Source: Pisolithus tinctorius | Lineage: Eukaryota > Basidiomycota > Agaricomycetes > Boletales > Pisolithaceae | DNA length: 64,000 nucleotides | Direction of reading: 5' to 3' | Assembly: GCA_024663395.1 (NCBI GenBank) | Contig: JANFAH010000017.1 | Location: 806,001-870,000, forward strand | In this document: piece after piece, positions 13,401 to 24,992 of the stretch | Numbering within the stretch: the first letter of the stretch is position 1 | Layout: each line of letters starts with the position of its first letter | The notes under the pieces: generated by a model | Database searches by the model: none | The model's input: only the letters and a program-made list of their open reading frames with translations | Told to the model about the DNA's origin: nothing | Position numbers and translations under genes: made by a program

Positions 13401-14626
13401 AAGACACCCCATCAATGGATAGCCTAGAGGATGGCCATGCAGTCCTGATGAATCTTGAAAGGAGAAGCAAAAGTCAAAAGGACGAACGGCGGCCGATTCA
13501 TCTGACAGCAGTGGTTGAACCCCACCAGAACTTGTCCAGGTTGGCACATCGGGACGTGAGCTAGTCGGACAAGGTCGGACATGCGACATGTCAAAGATCT
13601 TCCTATTCCAGAAACCTAAGCACGGGCAACTTGATAGTGCCTTGCACCCTCTTCAACCTCGTGAAGAGGGTTCGCGAGGCACGAGAAATCCCCAGGGTGA
13701 TGTCGAAAACGTTTCGCGGATCTCAGGTTACTCGTTTCACAAAGGGCCGCAACTGTACCCACCGAACACGTGATTCCGCGGGGATCCGATCATGGCACTC
13801 ACCACGAGATTCCACATTGACCAACCTCGCATATCAGTAGCTTTGAGTTGGGGTGCAAACATGTCGTCCTTGACGGATAATAGGATTTTCATGTTCCATT
13901 TTGTGACCAGTGCGAATGTATCGCTTCACAACTTCCCTGCCTATGCCTTCAGGGGTGTCCCCATCAACCTTCTGGAACCCATTTATCTGCTCCGGCTCGA
14001 GGTAACCGAATTTGTGCTAGACGAAACATTTATTGTGCGGCTTCAGACGCCACAGTCCGCGTTCGGCAGCGCTTCGTACGCTGAAGTAGCCAAGTCTAGC
14101 AGGTAGTAACACACAGATACATTCACGTGATTTTGGCGCGTAGTGTATTTATTGTTGCTTATTTGCTTCGCCCGTGAACGGATCGGCTATTTACAAGGTC
14201 ATTATATACGCCGCGCCTCGTGGACACGGAACCCCGCAAGTTTCTCTCTCTCTCTCTCGATTTTTGTTGCCATTCCATCTGGTCGTGTCTTGGCTTCAGG
14301 TGAGTGCTTGCTGTGTTCCTGGTGAAGGTGATGGTGGTGATTGATCCGTACGCTTCTATCATATACGTCATCGATGACGGGGCTGTATTCTAATGCAGTG
14401 GTAAAGGGCAACCACGCATTGACGACGTGGCGCGCATGAACCTTGGCCTTGACTTACAAGCACGGACTGCGCAGGACGTTCGTTCGTTAGATCTGCCTCC
14501 ATCTGTCTTCGTTGATCACAGTCACTATCCTACAACCGGGCTCCGAATCTGCTGCATCCCAGCTGATCGCCTCGTCTTCACTCGAACAAACCATCGTCAT
14601 CGTGCCTTAGAGAAAAGGAATCGACA
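10490..14626. other. Long intergenic region, no gene recognised
   Basis: About 4.1 kb upstream of the PKS-NRPS start with only short ORFs (the longest is 127 codons at 11836-12219 on plus). None shows a recognisable domain, motif or convincing exon chain. The first few hundred bases left of 10.9 kb must hold the promoter of the PKS-NRPS, but I cannot identify a specific site. Confidence 0.5.
14243..14258. repeat. (TC)n microsatellite
   Basis: Eight uninterrupted TC units, lying about 370 bp upstream of the start of the next plus-strand gene. Confidence 0.9.
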
Positions 14627-16213
14627 ATGACTGCCATTTCTTCGATGCCACTTGCTGTACATCTCCAGCCGCGAGCATGTGCGCTGTCTCATTCGTCGAG
14701 CTCACGGGTAGCTCTCCATGACTCCACGAACACCAGTCCGTGCCTAGGTAAACGCAGCATTGACCAAATTCAACCCTACTCGACGAAACGAGTCACGTTT
14801 CCGACGTCTTCGGCTCGTCTCCAAGGGTCTCCCTCCCGCTGCTACGGTTTTTCAGGTTCACCTCCTCGCTTTCCTGTTGCACGCAAGGCACCACCAACAG
14901 TTTCAATATCATTCTCTTCTGCCAGTTCGCAACGTTGGGAAAGTGGACTCGATGCCCAGGATCTAGAACTCCCTGATGTAAGGAACGTCGTACCGTTCCC
15001 ATGCGCTCCATTGGATGGCAATGGAGATATCGAGATGTTGGATGGAACTTGTCTCCCATCTGCGCCTGGCCTCCCAGCACACTCACTTAGTCTACCGTTA
15101 CCTCTCCGACGCAAGCGTCGCTCAGCATACTCTGTCTCCGCTCCTACCTTACCCTCGAACCGAAAGGACAGGTCTGATAAAGACTTGACAGACGGATCGG
15201 TCAGGAAGAGGGCACGGAGGACCAGACGGCAAACAACGGATATATTTTGGTTGAGTGTGATACACAGGAGTATCTCAGTCGGACTCTGCGAGTCTGAATC
15301 CACCCCTCCTTGCCGTGTCGATACATGTGCATGCAATGGCGATGCCGAGTGTCGACGGGTGCGCCGGAAGACAATCGAAGCGCAGGATCGTCTTTTGGCA
15401 GGAAAGATATGGCAGAAACTTGTAGACAACGGATGCCATTCGGGTCCAACGACGCGTGACGAACGAAGGATAGTGCCCTTACTTCCTAGTCAGTTATCCC
15501 CCTTGTTACCAATGTCAACGCCCTCGGCGCTGATGCCTTCGGCAATACTGACTCTTCCCATGCCTACAGGTGAAGCTAAGCTTGAAACCGGTGTAGACCC
15601 CCGGAAGCCGTCAGCCGCGGCGTCCTCGGTTATCATACTCGAGTTTCCACACCCTCCTAGTCCGCGGTCAAACCCACTTTTCTTTCCGAAGCCTTCTTCC
15701 CCCATTGCTATGCCCTCTACTCCGCAAACGATTTACGATGACTTCCCTATGCGACCTCCAACGACTCTAGATGAAAAGGATACTCGTCCATACGCGCCGT
15801 CCACCGAGATTGAACCAACATCACACCGAACGAACCTTCGACGATCGCCGTCTCCTCCATCACTTCAACGTAGACCCCTTCCATCGCGGTCTGCCACCCC
15901 AACCTCACAGTTGCCCACACCCTTGACGATGCCGCAGCTTGTCGCATCCCTTATCCTCTCTCACCGCGAGCGGAGCAGTCTGAGGACAAAGGGGAAAAGC
16001 TCGAAAAGCAACTCGGGAAAAAGCAAGAGGGAAGAAGCCGATCGCACCAGAGAACCTGCTAGTCAGGAAATTAGTGCTTCACCTAAGGAGCTTGAAGACC
16101 GACATGAGAGCACACGCACACCAAAATCGCAAGTTCTTCGGAATGCCGGGAGGCGATCACCATTGTGCCAGGTTGCATATGTCGACGATCCGGAGTTGAA
16201 CAGCCCCTGCTAA
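14627..16213 (+). CDS. Hypothetical disordered protein, Ser/Pro rich
   Basis: A 528-codon open frame without a recognisable domain. The product is rich in Ser, Pro, Arg and Thr throughout and contains basic clusters that could be nuclear localisation signals, for example RKRARRTRR near residue 196 and the Lys/Ser-rich GKSSKSNSGKSKRE near residue 462. A short Cys-containing stretch (about residues 229-242) may be coincidental or could be part of an intron. The length of the open frame in a region where random ORFs are under 130 codons supports a real gene. The start is the first ATG of the frame. Function is unknown. Confidence 0.65.
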   Translation: MTAISSMPLAVHLQPRACALSHSSSSRVALHDSTNTSPCLGKRSIDQIQPYSTKRVTFPTSSARLQGSPSRCYGFSGSPPRFPVARKAPPTVSISFSSASSQRWESGLDAQDLELPDVRNVVPFPCAPLDGNGDIEMLDGTCLPSAPGLPAHSLSLPLPLRRKRRSAYSVSAPTLPSNRKDRSDKDLTDGSVRKRARRTRRQTTDIFWLSVIHRSISVGLCESESTPPCRVDTCACNGDAECRRVRRKTIEAQDRLLAGKIWQKLVDNGCHSGPTTRDERRIVPLLPSQLSPLLPMSTPSALMPSAILTLPMPTGEAKLETGVDPRKPSAAASSVIILEFPHPPSPRSNPLFFPKPSSPIAMPSTPQTIYDDFPMRPPTTLDEKDTRPYAPSTEIEPTSHRTNLRRSPSPPSLQRRPLPSRSATPTSQLPTPLTMPQLVASLILSHRERSSLRTKGKSSKSNSGKSKREEADRTREPASQEISASPKELEDRHESTRTPKSQVLRNAGRRSPLCQVAYVDDPELNSPC

Positions 16214-16284
16214 GGCGGCGAGGCTTTTACTCTCTCAATATCGTTCCTGGTCGCCTTCTTATCGACGGATCATGCCGGACGCTT

Positions 16285-16572
16285 ATGTCTACTTACACAC
16301 AAGCGTTCACGAAAACATGTGACGAGTCTTTTGACATGACTTTTACACTTCCCATCACTCGTTTGTTGTTACTGTCGCTTGTAGTTACTCTAGATACTGC
16401 GTATCTGCTCTACTCGACTCTGCATAATCTCCGCGATGTAGTACTGCGGGTCCTCGTGTATGTGAAGAGGAAAAGGAGTAAAGCGGCGCGAACCCGTACT
16501 CCGCGACTTGACGAGATACAGATTCAGATCAACAGGAGCCGTCCTAGGGGGACACCCGTAGATAACGATTGA
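16285..16572 (+). CDS. Possible small single-pass membrane protein
   Basis: A 95-codon frame beginning at an internal ATG, just downstream of the 14.6-16.2 kb gene. Residues about 20-44 are hydrophobic (LPITRLLLLSLVVTLDTAYL), followed by a basic segment (VKRKRSKAARTR), which fits a single membrane span with a cytosolic basic tail. The same frame is open upstream, overlapping the end of the preceding gene, so it may instead be part of a differently spliced model. No homologue is recognised. Confidence 0.3.
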   Translation: MSTYTQAFTKTCDESFDMTFTLPITRLLLLSLVVTLDTAYLLYSTLHNLRDVVLRVLVYVKRKRSKAARTRTPRLDEIQIQINRSRPRGTPVDND

Positions 16573-16692
16573 TAGTACAAATGTCGATCACTCCCTCCAT
16601 AAGCATAAGTTGGTCTCGAAGAACTAGGTCGATCAGCGACCTCCTTCCGGCTAGCACTTAGGAGAGGCACCAACTCGGAGACCCTATGTTCC

Positions 16693-18132
16693 TTGTTCCC
16701 TCGTCAGAAGACAATATTTGGTATGTCAGAGAATGTTCAGGAGGCGGATGAATTTGTCGTGCCGTCCCGACTCGATCCTTGCTCGATCCCCAACTTGAGC
16801 CGTGAGGAATTCCCCAGGAGTCCCCCTTTCATCATCACTCCTCTCCACCCTGCAACCACTGCTGGCAACATGCAACTTCCGAGAGCAAGGACTCTGGTGC
16901 CAGCACACCTACCTCACCTTCCACCTGAAATATGGGATCAGATCCTCGATGCTGCGGCGTATGTCCCATATTCTTTGCCCCCAGAGATCTTGGAAAGATC
17001 ACACCTTATCGGTCATCCCTACAACTCTGAGTGTCGTGCGGCGCTTTGGAGCGCCCTCCTCACGAACGGCGCTATAGTTCGTGTGTGCAAGCAGTGGTGG
17101 CACCTTGCAATTCGCTACCTTTATCGCGCCATTTACATCCGAGACACTCGCGATCTACTCTCTCTCCGCAGCACTCTGCAGAGCTACAACGAGGGAAAGG
17201 GAACTTTTTCAGGAGTGGACCCTCTCGGATGGTGGACGCAGCGGGTGGATATCATCTTTGACAATGATATTGAAGGAGACGCGGACCAGAAGTCATTGGC
17301 AGGCATCTTTGACTTCTTGCCTAACGTCGCAATCTTTTCAGGGACATTCTCTGGCAGTTATTCGAAAACTTATTTGCCGCTCACTGTCCACGCTTTGCGA
17401 GATTGTGCGTCTTCGTTGCGAATCATTGATTGGACCGCTTCAGACGATAACGCGCCGGACCCTCGCATACTGCGTCAGTTTGAGGTACTGGTGAAGGACC
17501 TGCCCAAACTTCGTATCCTAAACTTGCCAGGCCTACGACAGTGGGCAGATGGTACTATAACCAACTCTACCCTTACTTCGGTTCACACCCTCTGTCTGCG
17601 AGATCTCATCGAAGGATTTCGGTACAGGGAGCAGGAACAGGGGACACCTCTGAGTCTCCGCGAACTCGTTCTCCATGCCCACCCACGGTGGCAAGAGGCC
17701 TCATGGAGGAGTTTTTTGCATCATTACGGCCCACACCTCACTTCGGTACAGCTCCGTGCTATCGGTGACCCAGAGCTCATCTCAGTTTATCTGCCCATGG
17801 TAAAACAAACGTGCCCAAATCTCCGCCGCTTAACGCTCTTCTTGCTGTCGTTCTCAGACATGCCGACGCATTCTCTGCCCCACATTGAATACCTCGGATT
17901 GAGCATCAGACGACTCCAGTGCAGGGCAATGTTTGAGACCCTGTTCTCTGCTCTTCTTGTCCTTAAAGAGGAGCTTCCTACACTCCACATAGTGCAGCTG
18001 CTAGACCAACAAATTGTGGAGGATCTCCTTAGGTATAATCTGCCTGTGGTCTCCGACGCAGTTGAACAGGGTCTGATCGGAGATGCATTCCGTTTGGAGG
18101 ATCATGACGGAAACCCCTTGTCTGGTGAGTAA
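16693..18132 (+). CDS. F-box/LRR-like protein (basidiomycete type)
   Basis: A 479-codon open frame. Around residues 73-90 the sequence LPHLPPEIWDQILDAAAYVP has the LPPEI-W-x-I-L pattern typical of the start of degenerate F-boxes in Agaricomycete proteins. It is followed by VCKQWWHLAIRYLYRAI, the usual second half (C-x-x-W, L-Y-x-x-I). The rest is leucine-rich with repeated patterns such as LPKLRILNLPGL and CPNLRRLTLF, as in the LRR-like tails of this family. The role would be substrate recognition for an SCF ubiquitin ligase, inferred from the family. The true start may be the ATG at 16723 (MSENVQ). A decayed paralogue lies at 19.47-20.10 kb. Confidence 0.7.
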   Translation: MFPRQKTIFGMSENVQEADEFVVPSRLDPCSIPNLSREEFPRSPPFIITPLHPATTAGNMQLPRARTLVPAHLPHLPPEIWDQILDAAAYVPYSLPPEILERSHLIGHPYNSECRAALWSALLTNGAIVRVCKQWWHLAIRYLYRAIYIRDTRDLLSLRSTLQSYNEGKGTFSGVDPLGWWTQRVDIIFDNDIEGDADQKSLAGIFDFLPNVAIFSGTFSGSYSKTYLPLTVHALRDCASSLRIIDWTASDDNAPDPRILRQFEVLVKDLPKLRILNLPGLRQWADGTITNSTLTSVHTLCLRDLIEGFRYREQEQGTPLSLRELVLHAHPRWQEASWRSFLHHYGPHLTSVQLRAIGDPELISVYLPMVKQTCPNLRRLTLFLLSFSDMPTHSLPHIEYLGLSIRRLQCRAMFETLFSALLVLKEELPTLHIVQLLDQQIVEDLLRYNLPVVSDAVEQGLIGDAFRLEDHDGNPLSGE

Positions 18133-18742
18133 ACGGATAATATTTTCCCTACGTTTTTGCCCATAATGTGTCGTACAGTTAAAGTCGTGGAAGCGCAGAA
18201 CTAGACGCCATCGCGATCATTTCAGGTTTGCTTTGACGTCAATCGTGGGGATGATGTCATAGTTGACATTCTTCTACATGCTTACGAGCACAGAACGCTT
18301 CTGTGCCCCGGTTGAAGTGATTTACGGGCGAGAATACATACACATCAAATTTGTAGAGGTCAGTATAAATTGTGACAAGCCAAGTTGCCGACGTATCGAA
18401 TGCCCTCGAAGGAACCAATATGAATTTACTTGACAGTGGACTGAGGTTTTACGTACCATGTAATTATGTAAATGCTGGACTTGGTAACGCATAGTTGATT
18501 AAAGTTGTACATGTTCGGAGATATGCGTAAGGTTGCTAGGTGTCATGCGTCACTTCATAATCGGTGTAATCAAGGAGTTCAGCGATCTCCCGTGAAGCCG
18601 TGTTTTGGGCTACATTTATTCTCCCGGATTACAGGTATGGACAGACAAGAATGGATAGACTGCGTCTGAAATGTCGTTTGCGTCATGCTGATCTACGGTT
18701 TAGCGTTGTCAGACACCCAGGCTCGCTCACCCCACACTCTAC

Positions 18743-19003
18743 ATGGAGCTCGCTGTTACACTTGCCGGGACGTCCTCGTTCCTTTCCAATCCGCCCAGCA
18801 TCGCACACGCCCATCCTGCACTGCACGATCTCCAGTATTCACGACAGGCTGGCGAGTTGGCAGACGTCTTCGTTTTCATGGTTCCGTCAGCTAGTGACCC
18901 TGCTGTGAAGCAGGAAGTGATCCACGCGCTGCAGGATTTGGAGGGCGTCGTAAGGGTAGATGAACTTGTGGCGCGTGGAAGGGCGAAGCGAGATGAATTT
19001 TAG
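18743..19003 (+). CDS. Small hypothetical protein or terminal exon
   Basis: An 86-codon frame. The C-terminal two thirds (ADVFVFMVPSASDPAVKQEV followed by a short amphipathic helix and a charged end, KRDEF) has normal protein-like composition, unlike surrounding ORFs. The N-terminal part is less convincing and upstream exons are possible. I do not recognise the family. Confidence 0.35.
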   Translation: MELAVTLAGTSSFLSNPPSIAHAHPALHDLQYSRQAGELADVFVFMVPSASDPAVKQEVIHALQDLEGVVRVDELVARGRAKRDEF

Positions 19004-19469
19004 GGCTCTCAGAGGCAAGCCATACCGATAGTGACGTTCTAACCAGCCATTTTTGTCGTTTACTGCCACTGTGCTTTGCCATAAAAGTGTTACATATCCA
19101 CGCTTCTATCCCTCGACTCAGTCGCACATGCCTGATAGTTGGTGTCTCCCGTATACTCCGACCTCACCGGACTGCACACTGCCCATGCAGTTGAAATCCG
19201 TTCGCGGCCTTGCGACGATCTGTAAAGGGTTTCCAGAAGACGTTGCACAGCGCGACAAACATGGGCGACTGGATTCTACACTACATGTTCTTGCTTGATG
19301 GCCGCCAAGTGTTCTTCACAATACGCATGCAGTCTATTTCTCGAAAGTCATGCAGTGTAGCTTCATACAAAACCCAAGACCACGTGTAGTTTAGTACTCG
19401 AGGTGGATAGGAGGTGTTTACTTATGTTTGTACCGAGTTACTCTTGCATCCTGCTCCTGGTGGCAGAAG

Positions 19470-20100
19470 GAAGACGGCCAATGTCGTGGGAACGTATTTT
19501 TAAATTGGCGACCTACGTTCCCTACGTGTTGGTCCCAGAAGTTTACAGAAAGTCACTCTGCCGCACGTCGGGTTCTCGTCTGCAAACAATGACAACAGAT
19601 GGCAAGGCGCTGCCCTTATTGTGCTATGTTCATTCGTTCTGCACTGGATTTGTTTGCAGTCTGCCATACGCTACCGAAGTACACTACCAGAAACGGTAGT
19701 TTCATCGGAGCTCGGTTCCCTGGTCAGTGGGCGCGGAGGCTAGTCATTACCATGGATATCACCCACGACACCGACCTAGACCAGACGTCATCAAATACAT
19801 TCCAAAGCTTGAAATCGTCTCAATCACAACTCCAGATTCGTCAGGATCCGAAACGGCCCATACGCCATTCGTTGTTCCTCAATGCGTTGCGGTATTCTGC
19901 AAATTCATTGCGCGCCTTCTATTGGTTGAATCCCTACCTCTACCCTCAATAACTCAAGCTGGAGGAACTTTTGAGGGACCTTCCCAATTTGCCTAAGACG
20001 CTCAAGGGAATTTGTTGTCTGGTGGGTGTGAAGTCGACAGCCCTATCCATTTACGTGTTTACATCCACCCTTTTCCTGGGAAGAGGAGAACTCGCGTGTT
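19470..20100 (+). pseudogene. Decayed copy of the neighbouring F-box-like gene
   Basis: Three different reading frames successively match the intact gene at 16.69-18.13 kb. WERIFKLATYVPYVLVPE matches WDQILDAAAYVPYSLPPE. QWARRLVITMDITHDTDLDQ matches WWTQRVDIIFDNDIEGDADQ. LNALRYSANSLRAFYW matches VHALRDCASSLRIIDW, and LEELLRDLPNLPKTLKG matches FEVLVKDLPKLRILNLPG. The order is conserved, but frame changes and stops separate the blocks and the 3' half is missing. This is a tandem duplicate that has lost coding capacity. Confidence 0.7.
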
Positions 20101-20919
20101 CACGCAGTTAGATATCCTTGCAGGCAAGAATAGGCGTAGGTCATTCCCCTCAGGTGGCACACTGACGCTGCACGGGATCGCTCACGTAGTTTACCGAAGC
20201 GTTTTAGCAAACGTTTGTATTCTCAATGTTATGATAACCAAGTTTTGTAGCCTCTACGAACTTGGTTGGGCAGGTACGTAGGGAACATTTGCAATGCTTT
20301 CAGTTATTCGAATAGGAGCCCTGGACAACTTGCCCATGGTATGTATCCGTAGTCGCGCCGCACCTAATCGACGACCATGATGCCGTCTCACTCGTCACGA
20401 GTTGTCGCTTCCTTCAGTGGAATGCAAAACGGAGAGAGACCACGACTACTGGTTGGCCTCCCCGAAAACAATTTAGGAAGACTTCGTTTATGAACCACGG
20501 CAATGATCAAGATGAATTACTTTAACGTCGGTGAGGATACCTATTGACTCGGTTGGTACAATTTATTAAGAATACATCAGTACATTTGGATAGGGTAGTA
20601 TAGAGTAGTATAAATGATTTATATAAATACGTACTTGCATGCATAACGCACAGTACATAATAGCTATGCCAAGCATATGCCTAGAACTCGCATACCTCAG
20701 TGCCTGCCGAGAGCGTTAAAAAGCGTAGAGAGCGGTAGAGAAAGCCTCTCCAAGGCGTTCGTCAAACGTAGGACGGTGTTATGATCCTTTCGGAACTCGT
20801 AAGGCGCGGATTCTAGCCACTGACTGTCGTCCGGTTGTCTGTGGCTGACGACCCCTTGAACACACTTGATCAAGAAGCCTACAGACTGGTAAACTTCCCC
20901 TGCAGGACGTTGTTAGTCC

Positions 20920-23900
20920 TTAAGAATGCCCATGGCGCTGATGATGATTACACGTACTGAAATTGGGACCTGTTTTGTCGTATTCAAGCTTCAGAATGTT
21001 GTAGTAATCGTGACTAAGCCCCCAGAAATTGGTATTCGTGATCACTGCGTCGCGTACTTCCTCTGCAAGGCAAAAAGTGGTGTTACTGTCATTCTGGCAT
21101 GAGACAGCAGGTAGGATAAACGCACGATCGAAAGACAGGACACGTAGAGCGGTCGTAACGCCAAGAAGTTCTGCAGCCTTCCGGCTGCCCAGTTTTGACA
21201 AGAGTCCCTCGACAATAACGGGACGCAGGTATTCTGATGAAGAAGGTGAGATACACGTGATTGAGGGAATGATGCACGGCTCACCGTTGTGAATGAAGGC
21301 CGCACGTAGGATGGCGGCTGCATTTCTTTGCGAGGGCAAGTGAGGACGGGCCAATGCCTTCAACAAGGGGGAGATCATCGATTCCCTGCAAGTGATGCTC
21401 TTGCCGTCGTCTAGAAAACATACATCACCGTCAGATGTCAAGAAGGACATCTCAGTATGTGGCAACAACCGACCATGCTTAATGACTTCTCGCAGGTACT
21501 GCAGGCCAGCGTACACAGTATCGCTGTTCTCCCCTGCCAGCATACTTTGCAGCGCATCCACGGTGCCAAGGTCCAGAATAGCAGCCCTAAGCGGACCTGC
21601 AGCTAGTGAGCGCGGAGATCACCATGAGATCGCTTTCACTTACCAATCTCCAGGACGCGCTGTAAGACTCCTACACCGTCTTCGCCGTTGTCTCCGTCGA
21701 ACCAGCGACGCTTTAACATGTTCAAGATGTAGCCAGGCGCCTCGGACTTGGTGACCATATCCACTAGGTGATCTGCTGGATGTCAGAGCGGGTCCAACTG
21801 GCAAGTTCCGAACTGACCAATAGCCATGAGGTGTAATAGGGCAGAAGCCGCAGGTAGGGCATGCGACTTCTTCCGTAATTGAGAAATGAGGTCCGAAACG
21901 GTCCGCGCCTCGTCGAGGGCACGTTGCACCAACACAGGAACTGAATCATGCCTGGGAGTTAGCACTCTAGACGAAGACCAAGAAACTCTTCTCACTTTCT
22001 GCGTTGAGAGCTACGAGACCGCGGATAGAACCGTCACGGTGGCTGGCTCGAGGACTGCGGGCGTCCTTCGCTAGCTTCATTAAGAGACCACTCTTAACGA
22101 TTGCCTGCTCATCTGTTCCGAGGGCATTCTCATCAGATGATGGCATCTCGCAGAATAAAGACGTTTGCAGTACCATGCTTCGCAAAAGTGGCCAGTCCCT
22201 TCGCACCAGCTTCCATCACTGCGTCCGAGCGTTTGCGGAGCATATCATTAAATAATGAAAGTGCGCCGCTCTCTAATAACGTGGCCCGCATCGATTCTGG
22301 GAATAGCAATCAGCGAAAAGCTCTGAATTGTCTATGGGGCAATTACCATCAGCGGCTATTGGACAGACCACTTCCACAGCAGCCGGTGCAACAAAGTCGT
22401 CAGACCGCCGAGCAAGGCCCAGTAATGTTGGAACGATGTCTTCACGGGACATGATGGTGTGTGAATCACCTGTTACAGTGTTAAGTATGACTTGCGGAAA
22501 GAGGTCGGGGGTTGGATACATACGGAGACCAGCTAAGCTGTACAACGTGCGTAGCACTGCTACTAAGACGGCGTCATCTGTTTGGCATCAGCACAACATA
22601 CAGAAACGTGGCATGATCCTCACGCACGGTCGTCGTGCAACGCATTCACTAGTTCCTTTACTCCTCCCATGGCAATGAGTTTCGAAGCCAAAGTGCCATC
22701 CACTAGACAGAGATTTCCATTAAATATCAGCATGGAATCAATGATATGAAAGGCAGGCCTACGTTCTAATAGCGATGTTAGTGCCTGGGCACTATGCAAT
22801 GCTACGGTTGATGCGGAGATTCCCTCTTGTTCCCTCTGCTTTCGATCAAAGCGAGCATTACAGGCGTTGGTTAGGCGGATGAGCCGTCGAAAATTGCGAT
22901 CTTCGAGCAGTATCTCCCTAAGCCGGCTATTCTTACATAGCGATGGCAAAGACATGCATGCGTGAAGTTGTTGTCCTTTGTCCTTGTCGTGCAAGAGGCT
23001 TTCAACGTCTGCTGCGAGACGTTCTAGACCCTTTAGTTCAGCCGCGGTATTATCGAATTGCAGTGGCCATTCCCAGCCGACTTCGGAGTACGTCATGGCA
23101 GCGCAAATCCGTATCCAGTCGTTTTGATGATCTAGTAACGACGCCAATGTTTGCTGGGCATTCGAAGCACGTGCAATAGCCTTTCTACCATTATCTATGT
23201 TGCCAGCTCGTCACAAAAGCCTGCAGCGGAAGTGGGCATGAACATACCAAAGCTAGCCATGAAGGACAACCTTTCGAGGGCGTCCAAATTGGCCCTCAGC
23301 GGTTGTTGAGCATCAAGAAGACTCTGCACCGACCGGCTGTCGAATATGTCGGTTTCCCATGTGGAAGACAAAGAGGAGAGGTAATCGTGGCATTTGGGGT
23401 CATTCCAGAACAGAGCTGGCGGCCATGACTCAAAGTTACGATGGAATCTCGCGTATGGTTTGTAATTAGCCTTGAACAAAGCTGATATATGCACTTTCTG
23501 TCCTGGCAGTATTCGACGAGAACCACCCATGTGCGGCCTACATTTGTAATGGTGAGATATTAATCACGCTAGATGGAAGGCTTCCTCACCTGAAAGTAGT
23601 CTGGTTGGTGTTATTGTAACACAGGCGTCGGAAGGGCAGCAACTCCAACCCCCACCATAATAAGTTAAGAGGTGGCGTTATGGATTTGTCTAGGTCATCA
23701 ATTTTCCACATGAGATTTGACGGCTTGAAAAGGAGCCCAGCTGTACTGGCTTCGCTACGCATCCATAACAATGGGATATCCCCTGACTGTAGTCTCGGAT
23801 TACGTCTGTTGCCGCCGCCACTGTCAAAGTATGGTTAATGCGATAATTCTGGGGAAAAGAGAGGAAACAAAGCGTCAACTTACACGTCTGAGTGACTGCC

Positions 23901-24992
23901 TGGGAACCAAACTTCTTTGATATGATCGTCGTTCACTGGGTTCGCCCGACCTCCATATACGTACTCTGGTAGAAACTTGACACGCCTTTCATCCAACGCG
24001 AGGGCGTGTCGGAAGTGGCAGACGTGATCGCAAGAGGTAATCGTCAAGGGTAGCGGCTTGCTTCGAAAAGTACCAACGGATGAAACCGTGTCCCTGAGAG
24101 CGGATCAGCGCCATATGAGATGACTGTTGAGTGGATTTACCAGGCACCGACGAAATGAACCCGGACATCTACCCTGCTGAATGTCGCTTTGAAGCTCTCA
24201 GCTAATAGCTGTTGCTCTGAATTGTTGGTTGGCTCTTCAAAACGGGTTTGAATCTCGTTGGAACTAGCGTTTGATTTGGAGTAGACGGCGTAAGCACTGG
24301 ACCCGGATTGAGGTCAGGTTAACATGGTAATACAAATCACACATACGAAGATACCAGCTCGCTATTGCCGGGATGTACAAGGCCAACCTTTATGTTCAAG
24401 TTAACGTGTGCTTGTATACTGCTGGAAAGTGCTCACCCTCTCGATCATGCCAGCCAATGCCCGTACCTGATATGCGCCCCGAGAGAAACCTGGGTAACTG
24501 AGTTAGACAGCGGGAAAGTCAGGTGGTCACACGAATCTCACCAAATAGAAATATCTTGTCCCCATCTCTGTACGTGTTAGACAACCATTCATAGGCCTCC
24601 ATGATCTTTTCTTCCAGGTGCCTGCGAACATATCAGCTGGCGGTTAACTTTGCGGTGACATGACGCTACCGAGCAACGGCTATGTCCATGACGTCTGATA
24701 TTTGGCGGGTGAGATCATAATGACCGGGTATTTCTGGCGCTACGCCAATCCCCTTGCTGTAATAAGTGAGCTGTTCGTCCGACTTCTCAAGTTGACTGTA
24801 AAGTTCGACGATATTTGTGTTCTAAAATGATTATTTAGTTTGGATGACCTCGCTACGAAGGAGAAACCATACCTTGACTCCAAAACGATTACATGTGCCG
24901 TCGATGCACACCACGAGATTCCTAGAGGAGGCACCCAGCTTAGGCGGTAGACACTTGCAAGTAAAGGGCGGCTCATGCTGCTCAGCAGCCAT
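20920..24992 (-). CDS. DUF2235 (Tle1-like) alpha/beta hydrolase with ARM/HEAT-like tail
   Basis: Multi-exon gene starting MAAEQHEPPF at 24992. The N-terminal half carries the DUF2235 signature: RNLVVCIDGTCNRFG, then after an intron NTNIVELYSQLEKSDEQLTY, then the nucleophile elbow LFGFSRGAY, assembled across an intron at about 24515. Further conserved blocks are GAW-DTVSSVG (about 24090) and WFPGSHSDVGGG (about 23900-23800), supplying the Asp and His of a Ser-Asp-His triad. DUF2235 is the domain of bacterial type VI Tle1 phospholipases and of many fungal proteins of unknown role. From about 23.15 kb to the stop at 20920 the product is helical and repeat-like (LLDHQNDWIRICAAMTYSEV, LPSLCKNSRLREILL, LASKLIAMGGVKELVNAL), consistent with ARM/HEAT repeats. 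Many short introns are required and not every junction was resolved. Confidence 0.75.
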
